Shown here piece after piece: positions 22,671 to 26,179 of a DNA stretch of 26,179 nt (positions are counted from its first letter, which is position 1; each line of letters begins with the position of its first letter). Source of the stretch: an uncultured Clostridium sp. (GTDB lineage: Bacteria > Bacillota > Clostridia > TANB77 > CAG-508); NCBI GenBank assembly GCA_900553865.1, contig USFC01000011.1, forward strand, positions 1 to 26,179, written 5' to 3'. The position numbers were made by a program, and so were the translations under genes. The notes below the pieces were generated by a model. It was not told the origin of the DNA. It did not search any database and saw only the letters and a list, made by a program, of their open reading frames with translations.

Positions 22671-23234
22671 ATGTTAGGCAGTATGATTACTAAAATTAGA
22701 AAGGACAAGCATATTACTAAGGTAGCTGTGGCTAAAAAAACTGGCTTAAATTTAGGGCATATTACTCACATTGAAAAAGACGAAAGGAGCCCTAGTCACA
22801 AGACTTTAAAGGCTATTGCTTCTGCTCTTGATGTTCCTTATCAATTGCTTGCTAATTTGTATGAAAGAAAAAATGATGATGAGTGTAAAAGGTGTAAGAT
22901 GATTAACCATCTTTCTTATAATCACGTTCTTGCTATTGATAGTTTTTCTTCTTTTATAGAATGTCCTGCTTCTTCTAATGCTTCTGTTGCTATTAAAGTT
23001 CAAGATGATTCTATGGAGCCTTTTTTGAAAAAGGATTCTTATGCTTTTTTGGAGCTTAATGTTCCTCTTGCTAATAAAGAACTTGGATTGTTTAAATATA
23101 ATGGCTCTATTTTTATTAGAAAATTTATTGTTAGAAAAGATAAATTAGTTTTAAGGGCTGAAAATAAAAGCTTTGAAGACATTGATTTGACTGAAGATGA
23201 CGACTTTACAATTATTGGAAGGGTTTCTAAATAG
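22671..23234 (+). CDS. XRE-type regulator with S24 (LexA/CI-like) C-terminal domain
   Basis: The 187-residue product has an N-terminal XRE helix-turn-helix (about 4-58: ITKIRKDKHITKVAVAKKTG, then HITHIEKDERSPSHKTLKAI) and a C-terminal peptidase S24 domain. The Ser-Lys dyad is visible: Ser114 in QDDSMEPF and Lys151 in FIRKF, 37 residues apart as in LexA and UmuD. A cleavable Ala-Gly or Cys-Gly pair about 35-38 residues before the serine is absent; that region is KMINHLSYNH. It may therefore not cleave itself in the LexA manner. GAGG lies nine bases before the ATG. It is monocistronic and divergent from the VanW gene, with no phage genes nearby. Confidence 0.9.
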   Translation: MLGSMITKIRKDKHITKVAVAKKTGLNLGHITHIEKDERSPSHKTLKAIASALDVPYQLLANLYERKNDDECKRCKMINHLSYNHVLAIDSFSSFIECPASSNASVAIKVQDDSMEPFLKKDSYAFLELNVPLANKELGLFKYNGSIFIRKFIVRKDKLVLRAENKSFEDIDLTEDDDFTIIGRVSK

Positions 23235-23262
23235 AATATTTTTAAAAATATTACATTTTTTT
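23235..23262 (+). terminator. Short A+T-rich hairpin after the XRE-S24 gene
   Basis: The palindrome AATATTTTTAAAAATATT begins right after the stop and is followed by ACATTTTTTT. It has no G-C pairs, so it is a weak terminator at best. Confidence 0.45.
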
Positions 23263-23273
23263 GTAAAAAATAC

Positions 23274-23302
23274 TTGAATATTGTATTTTTTAATAATATA
23301 AT
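23274..23302 (+). promoter_or_regulatory. Sigma-A promoter of the CBM25-like gene
   Basis: TTGAAT (23274-23279), 17-base spacer, perfect TATAAT (23297-23302). Transcription would start near 23309, 32 bases before the ATG, with AAGGAG in the leader. Confidence 0.82.
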
Positions 23303-23340
23303 GTTTGTGCAAAAGATAAAATTTAAGGAGAGATATACTA

Positions 23341-23817
23341 ATGGAGTTAGTTAAAAATATATTTTTTAATACAGATAAAATTATAGAGGGTAGCAAATTA
23401 AAAATTTCTTATGTTGGTTATTTATTCCAAAATGGCTCTGACGAGGTTTATTTACATTATGGTTTTGGCTCTAATTGGGATAATGTAACTGAAGTTAAAA
23501 TGGAAAAAACTGAGCTTGGTTTCCAATGCGAAATAGATATTTTAGATGGTGAATCTTTAAATTTATGTTTTAGAAATAGTGCTAATGTTTGGGATAATAA
23601 TTTCGGACAAAATTTTGTATTTCCTATTGAAGAGGTTCACGAATATGTTGATGCTGAAAATTCTTTAATTTTAGTAGATGATAACGAAATGCAAGTTCAT
23701 AAAGGTTTAAGAAAATCTTATATTTGGAGCAAAAAAATTAAGTTAGCTGTTTACAAAATTATTAAATATATTCCTAAAATTATTTCTGGAAATTATAAAA
23801 GAAAAGTAAATGATTAA
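23341..23817 (+). CDS. CBM25-like carbohydrate-binding protein, no signal peptide
   Basis: The first 95 residues of 158 look like a family 25/53 starch-binding module: YVGYLFQNGSDEVYLHYGFG, then WDNVTEVKMEKTELGFQCEI and the hallmark ANVWDNNFGQNFVFPI. The pattern of HYGF, W and WDNN-x-G-x-NF gives the assignment. There is no signal peptide, anchor or enzyme domain, so the protein appears cytoplasmic and might bind glycogen or another internal glucan. The C-terminal 55 residues are different: an acidic patch (DAENSLILVDDNE) then a strongly basic amphipathic tail (WSKKIKLAVYKIIKYIPKI...KRKVND), which could touch membrane or nucleic acid. AAGGAG precedes the ATG. It is monocistronic, with a strong promoter and terminator. 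Confidence 0.75.
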   Translation: MELVKNIFFNTDKIIEGSKLKISYVGYLFQNGSDEVYLHYGFGSNWDNVTEVKMEKTELGFQCEIDILDGESLNLCFRNSANVWDNNFGQNFVFPIEEVHEYVDAENSLILVDDNEMQVHKGLRKSYIWSKKIKLAVYKIIKYIPKIISGNYKRKVND

Positions 23818-23856
23818 TTAGGTTATTTTTGAAGTGTCTTTTCATATGATACTCCT

Positions 23857-23895
23857 AAAAAATAGAATTACGAAAAAAACGTAATTCTATTTTTT
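23857..23895. terminator. Bidirectional terminator between CBM25-like and SDR genes
   Basis: AAAAAATAGAATTACG (23857-23872) and CGTAATTCTATTTTTT (23880-23895) form a perfect 16-bp stem with a seven-A loop. It ends both converging genes. Confidence 0.9.
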
Positions 23896-23897
23896 AT

Positions 23898-24626
23898 TTA
23901 TATATTCCATCCGCCATTAATTCCTATTATTTGCCCTGTTGTATACTCATCTTCTATAAGCCATTTTACACATTTTGTTATTGTTTCTGGGCTTCCAATT
24001 TTTCCAAGTGGTATTTCTTCTTCTATGTTTGCTAATTCTTCATCTGATAAATATTTGTTCATGTCTGTATCTATAATTCCTGGAGCTATGCTATTTACTC
24101 TTATGTTTGAAGGTCCTAGTTCTTTTGCTAGAGATTTTGTCATTGCATCTACTCCTGCTTTTGCTACACTATAGTGTGTTTCACAGGCTGCTCCTGTTTT
24201 TCCCCATATTGATGATATATTTATTATACAGCCTTCTTTTTCGTGTATCATATATGATAGTGCTTCTTGTGTCATATAGAATACTGAATTTAAGTTTACT
24301 CTTAGCATGTTGTTCCAATCTTCGTCTGTAATGTCTGTGAATAACCTTGTTTGTGATATTCCTGCATTATTTATTAATACATCTATTTTTTTAAATTTAT
24401 TTATTGTATATTCTATTAATTTTTTTACTTCTTCTCTTTTTGACACATCTGCTTTAAAGATTTCCACATTTTTTCCTTGTTTTGTGAATTCTTCTTGCAT
24501 TTTTTTTGCAATTTCTTCTGATTTATTGTAGTTTAATACTATATTATTATCTTCTTTTGCTAGCATTTTTACTATTGCTGCCCCTATTCCTCTTGATGCC
24601 CCTGTAACTATGATTGTTTTTTTCAT
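23898..24626 (-). CDS. SDR family reductase, FabG-like
   Basis: Short-chain dehydrogenases of this type reduce 3-oxoacyl-ACP or similar ketones with NAD(P)H. The 242-residue product has the nucleotide-binding TGASRGIG (8-15), DV at about 60-61, NNAG (86-89), the catalytic Ser138/139 region (IINISSIWG) and Tyr152-Lys156 (YSVAK), and ends with the usual GQIIGINGGW. The length is typical. ATG 24626 is chosen over the GTG at 24635 because AGGTGG, five bases upstream, overlaps that GTG. The ribosome binding site lies at the end of the HNH gene, so the two are coupled. It is outside any fatty-acid cluster, so the substrate is uncertain. Confidence 0.9.
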   Translation of the reverse strand: MKKTIIVTGASRGIGAAIVKMLAKEDNNIVLNYNKSEEIAKKMQEEFTKQGKNVEIFKADVSKREEVKKLIEYTINKFKKIDVLINNAGISQTRLFTDITDEDWNNMLRVNLNSVFYMTQEALSYMIHEKEGCIINISSIWGKTGAACETHYSVAKAGVDAMTKSLAKELGPSNIRVNSIAPGIIDTDMNKYLSDEELANIEEEIPLGKIGSPETITKCVKWLIEDEYTTGQIIGINGGWNI

Positions 24627-24635
24627 TTTTACCAC

Positions 24636-25025
24636 CTACACATTATATTTTTTTCTTGATTTTCTTCCCCTATTTAAATTTGCTCCTTTATATGTACTAG
24701 TTAATGAATGACAATTTGGACATAATAAAATTAAATTCTCTTCATCATTATTTTTATAATTTCCATCCTTATGCTCTATTTCTAATGGACTATGCTTTGT
24801 ATATGGATTAATTTTATTCCAGCCACATATATCACATTTATTGTTATATTTATTAAAAATATATGTTTTTATATAAGAAGAAATTTGATATTCTCCTCTC
24901 ATTCCATCTACTTCTTTATTCTTCCATCTATTTATATATTCCTTATATTGGTTTTCTTTTTGACATTTTAAAGAGCAATACTTATTTCTTTTGTTGATTT
25001 CTTTTCCACAATTACTACATTTCAT
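24636..25025 (-). CDS. Free-standing HNH endonuclease with N-terminal zinc ribbon
   Basis: The 129-residue product begins with a zinc ribbon (Cys3, Cys6, Cys17, Cys21), has a basic helical middle, and ends with an HNH nuclease core: CDICGW (Cys64/67), LEIEHKDGN (His85), EENLILLCPNCHSLTSTYKG (Asn97, Cys102/105, His106). The basic tail LNRGRKSRKK fits DNA binding. Such small HNH proteins are typical of phage and intron homing enzymes. It starts 34 bases past the tRNA-operon terminator and 76 bases from the intron-bearing tRNA-Thr on the same strand. AGAAGG precedes the ATG; no promoter is evident, so read-through from the tRNA operon is plausible. Target site is unknown. Confidence 0.88.
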   Translation of the reverse strand: MKCSNCGKEINKRNKYCSLKCQKENQYKEYINRWKNKEVDGMRGEYQISSYIKTYIFNKYNNKCDICGWNKINPYTKHSPLEIEHKDGNYKNNDEENLILLCPNCHSLTSTYKGANLNRGRKSRKKYNV

Positions 25026-25058
25026 AAAATCACCTTCTAAAATAATGGTATTAAATGC

Positions 25059-25094
25059 AAAAAATCAAGCAAGTAATGATACAAGCTTGATTTT
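25059..25094 (-). terminator. Terminator of the tRNA operon
   Basis: AAAATCAAGC (25061-25070) pairs with GCTTGATTTT (25085-25094). On the minus strand the stem continues into TTTTTT. It lies seven bases beyond the CCA of tRNA-Thr. Confidence 0.85.
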
Positions 25095-25100
25095 AAGTAT

Positions 25101-25417
25101 TGGAGCCACTTGCCCGAATCGAACGGGCGACCTACTGATTCATACTACCATAATTTTCATTACCACAAATGTGTTTGTAGTCTGGACTTTCTCTTTACCA
25201 TAGCTCTTCTGCCTTAGGTACACCGTATAAAGTCTCTACACTTAGGAATTTCTTCCCTAGCTCGGGATTAACATATATTTTGAAAATACTTAGTCTTCCC
25301 CGAATTAGCGGCGTCCACTTTATTCGTTTCCAAATAAAGGTGCAAGATAGTTCAAAATAGAAATTACTTTCTACCTATCCCACAAGTCAGTTGCTCTACC
25401 ATCTGAGCTAAAGTGGC
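25101..25417 (-). tRNA. tRNA-Thr(TGT) interrupted by a group I intron
   Basis: Exon 1 (25382-25417, 36 nt) starts GCCACTT and ends ACTGACTTGT; exon 2 (25101-25140, 40 nt) starts AATCAGTAGG and ends AAGTGGC-T-CCA. Joined, they give a regular 76-nt tRNA with a 7-bp acceptor stem, D arm TTAGCTCAGATGGTAGAGC, anticodon arm ACTGA-CTTGTAA-TCAGT (anticodon TGT, Thr) and TPsiC arm CCCGTTCGATTCGGG. The anticodon arm is the usual Firmicute tRNA-Thr sequence. The join is unique: moving it by one base either way spoils the anticodon loop. The interruption falls after position 36, between the third anticodon base and base 37. Confidence 0.93.
25141..25381 (-). ncRNA. Group I self-splicing intron (241 nt, no ORF) in tRNA-Thr
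   Basis: The insert follows a U at the 5' splice site and ends in G (25141), both group I rules. Core helices found by eye, minus strand: P2 CTTTATT/AATAAAG (25339-25333, 25324-25318); P3 ACGCCG/CGGTGT (25314-25309, 25225-25220); P4 TTCGGG/CCCGAG (25304-25299, 25266-25261); P6 TAGGGAA/TTCCTA (25259-25253, 25248-25243); P7 GACTTT/AAAGTC (25234-25229, 25190-25185); P8 around ACCTA/TATGGT; P9 ACTACAAA/TTTGTGGT (25181-25174, 25169-25162). These occur in the proper group I order. The segment AATCCCGAGCTA is like the Q region of phage introns. The guide sequence for P1 is not clear by eye (best is GTAG at 25374-25371, four weak pairs). No reading frame for a homing enzyme lies inside. Confidence 0.9.
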
Positions 25418-25428
25418 ATATAAGGTAT

Positions 25429-25503
25429 TGGTGACCCCTACGGGAATCGAACCCATGTCTCCGCCGTGAAAGGGCGATGTCTTAACCGCTTGACCAAGGG
25501 GCC
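25429..25503 (-). tRNA. tRNA-Glu(TTC)
   Basis: The 75-nt gene starts GGCCCCT and ends AGGGGTC-A-CCA with CCA encoded. Anticodon arm TCGCC-CTTTCAC-GGCGG carries anticodon TTC. The D arm (TGGTCAAGCGGTTAAGAC) is typical of tRNA-Glu. It lies 11 bases before tRNA-Thr in the same transcript. Confidence 0.96.
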
Positions 25504-25517
25504 TTATATAAATTTTG

Positions 25518-25547
25518 CCAAGGATTTAAGTAATTTTAAATCCTTGG
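25518..25547. other. Perfect 12-bp spacer hairpin between tRNA-Lys and tRNA-Glu
   Basis: CCAAGGATTTAA (25518-25529) pairs with TTAAATCCTTGG (25536-25547) around a six-base loop. No T run follows on the minus strand, so it is more likely a processing element or partial attenuator than a full terminator. Confidence 0.7.
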
Positions 25548-25550
25548 TAT

Positions 25551-25626
25551 TGGTGAGCCATCGCGGATTCGAACCGCGGACAACTTGATTAAAAGTCAAG
25601 TGCTCTACCACCTGAGCTAATGACCC
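25551..25626 (-). tRNA. tRNA-Lys(TTT)
   Basis: The 76-nt gene starts GGGTCAT and ends ATGGCTC-A-CCA with CCA encoded; the acceptor stem has two G-U pairs. Anticodon arm CTTGA-CTTTTAA-TCAAG carries TTT. It is the first gene of the three-tRNA operon. Confidence 0.96.
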
Positions 25627-25631
25627 AAGTG

Positions 25632-25651
25632 AGTCGCATCTATTAGCGACT
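25632..25651 (-). other. Leader hairpin before tRNA-Lys(TTT)
   Basis: AGTCGC and GCGACT form a 6-bp stem over an eight-base loop in the short leader between promoter and tRNA, five bases before the tRNA 5' end. This is a possible aid to 5' processing. Confidence 0.5.
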
Positions 25652-25659
25652 GCTCATAT

Positions 25660-25688
25660 ATATTACTATATATTTTTCTATTTGTCAA
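25660..25688 (-). promoter_or_regulatory. Strong promoter of the Lys-Glu-Thr tRNA operon
   Basis: Perfect TTGACA (25683-25688), 17-base spacer, TAATAT (25660-25665). Transcription starts near 25653, about 27 bases before tRNA-Lys. Confidence 0.88.
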
Positions 25689-25747
25689 TCTATTTTTTGA
25701 AAATTTTGTTATTTTTTTGTAATTTTTTGTATTTTAGTAAATTTATA

Positions 25748-25933
25748 CTATTTATTTAACTCTTTTACTATCTCTTCAACATCTATTCCATGCACCATAC
25801 AAGCCTCTTCTAGCGTTTCTGCTTGTGATGCTGGGCATCCTAAACAATGCATTCCTGCTGATAATAAAATTTCTGCCTTTTCTGGAGCTTGTTCTAAAAT
25901 TTCTCCTATTTTTGTTTCTTTACTAAATTTCAT
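25748..25933 (-). CDS. DUF1858 domain protein (redox-disulfide type)
   Basis: The 61-residue protein matches DUF1858: an N-terminal ETKIGEILEQAPEKAEILLS segment, then GMHCLGCPAS with the CxxC pair (Cys30/33), ASQAETLEEACMVHGID and a closing helix. Members are known as hybrid-cluster-protein-associated redox disulfide proteins and are common in anaerobes. The CxxC pair could cycle between thiol and disulfide or bind metal; its partner is unknown here. TAGGAGG lies eight bases before the ATG. It appears monocistronic. The preceding 100 bases on the minus strand contain TTGACA (near 25975) but no convincing -10 at the right distance. Confidence 0.9.
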   Translation of the reverse strand: MKFSKETKIGEILEQAPEKAEILLSAGMHCLGCPASQAETLEEACMVHGIDVEEIVKELNK

Positions 25934-26026
25934 AATTATCCTCCTAAATATTATTTATTTTTCTATATCGTTTTTTGTCAAAATATAAGAACCTTTGTCA
26001 TTTTAACACATTTTTCAAAAAAAGTA

Positions 26027-26055
26027 TAGACATTTAAAAAAAAATATTGTATTAT
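26027..26055 (+). promoter_or_regulatory. Candidate plus-strand promoter at the right edge
   Basis: TAGACA (26027-26032), 17-base spacer, TATTAT (26050-26055), followed by AAAGGAG at 26065-26071. Spacing is ideal but the sequence is A+T-rich, so chance is possible. Confidence 0.45.
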
Positions 26056-26072
26056 GTTCACTGTAAAGGAGA

Positions 26073-26179
26073 GTGGTACATATTCAAAACTTAACATTTA
26101 CTTTTTTCTTAATATTTATTGCTAATTTTTTTATTTCTTTTTATTCCATTTATACTTTTTTCGAGGTATATCTTTTCCA
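26073..26179 (+). CDS. Possible partial membrane protein running off the right edge
   Basis: After the candidate promoter and AAAGGAG there is a frame with no stop to the edge, reading VVHIQNLTFTFFLIFIANFF and then more hydrophobic residues. The only conventional start is GTG at 26073, one base after the SD, which is too close; ATT at 26082 has better spacing but is a rare start. T-rich DNA gives hydrophobic frames by chance, and a minus-strand frame (ending PRKKYKWNKKK at 26131) competes. This is a tentative entry only. Confidence 0.22.
   Translation, partial: MVHIQNLTFTFFLIFIANFFISFYSIYTFFEVYLF

Noticed and set aside
25180..25200. Resemblance of GAGAAAGTCCAGACTAC to conserved RNase P RNA motifs
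   Set aside because: The segment pairs as P7 and P9 of the group I intron and no other RNase P elements are present.
26131..26179. Minus-strand C-terminus (PRKKYKWNKKK, stop at 26131) at the right edge
   Set aside because: It is only 15 codons and Lys-rich as A-rich DNA tends to give. It cannot be separated from chance or from the competing plus-strand frame.
1..26179. CRISPR array, rRNA genes or prophage structural genes
   Set aside because: No regularly spaced repeats, no rRNA-like sequence and no phage structural motifs were seen.

Overview
The window is very A+T-rich, with strong AAGGAGG-type ribosome binding sites, sigma-A promoters with 17-bp spacing and many intrinsic terminators. 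These features, together with the gene set (Tex, HtrA, VanW, YkpA-like ABC-F, DUF1858, anti-sigma/ECF pair), point to a low-GC Firmicute, most likely an anaerobic Clostridia-type gut bacterium. This is inferred from gene content and composition, not from a marker-gene match. Most genes lie on the minus strand.

Positions 1-6400 form an accessory, partly decayed region. It holds a membrane-anchored protein cut by the window edge, a Fic AMP-transferase gene broken by a one-base slip in an A run, and two neighbouring unknown genes that share a coiled-coil module plus a possible 34-residue ORF. A transglutaminase-fold protein, an unknown 220-residue protein and a Nudix hydrolase follow. Two gene remnants then lie head to head, both missing their 5' ends, around position 5960. 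An unusual cluster of TATAGGT half-sites lies at 4882-4957.

Positions 6400-17900 hold mostly housekeeping genes: a small two-helix membrane protein, an htrA plus FAD/Rieske oxidoreductase pair, an HD-GYP phosphodiesterase, tex, an ABC-F ATPase with a structured leader, DUF378, corA and DUF308. Within this stretch is a REP-associated tyrosine transposase (RAYT) gene flanked by inverted palindromic REP elements. A third REP lies 0.5 kb away, and every REP abuts a stop codon.

Positions 17900-24650 carry a PASTA-domain remnant with its own terminator, an ECF sigma/anti-sigma pair with a candidate autoregulatory promoter, tRNA-Lys(CTT), an unknown membrane-anchored protein, a VanW/G5 cell-wall protein, an XRE-S24 regulator, a CBM25-like protein without a signal peptide and an SDR reductase.

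Positions 24636-25690 hold the most striking feature. A tRNA operon, Lys(TTT)-Glu(TTC)-Thr(TGT), is driven by a strong TTGACA promoter, and the tRNA-Thr is split after anticodon base 36 by a 241-nt ORF-less group I intron. The ribozyme core helices P3, P4, P6, P7, P8 and P9 can be drawn directly from the sequence. A free-standing HNH endonuclease gene lies immediately downstream. A DUF1858 redox protein and an unresolved right edge close the window. No CRISPR array, rRNA gene, replication origin or integrase was seen.
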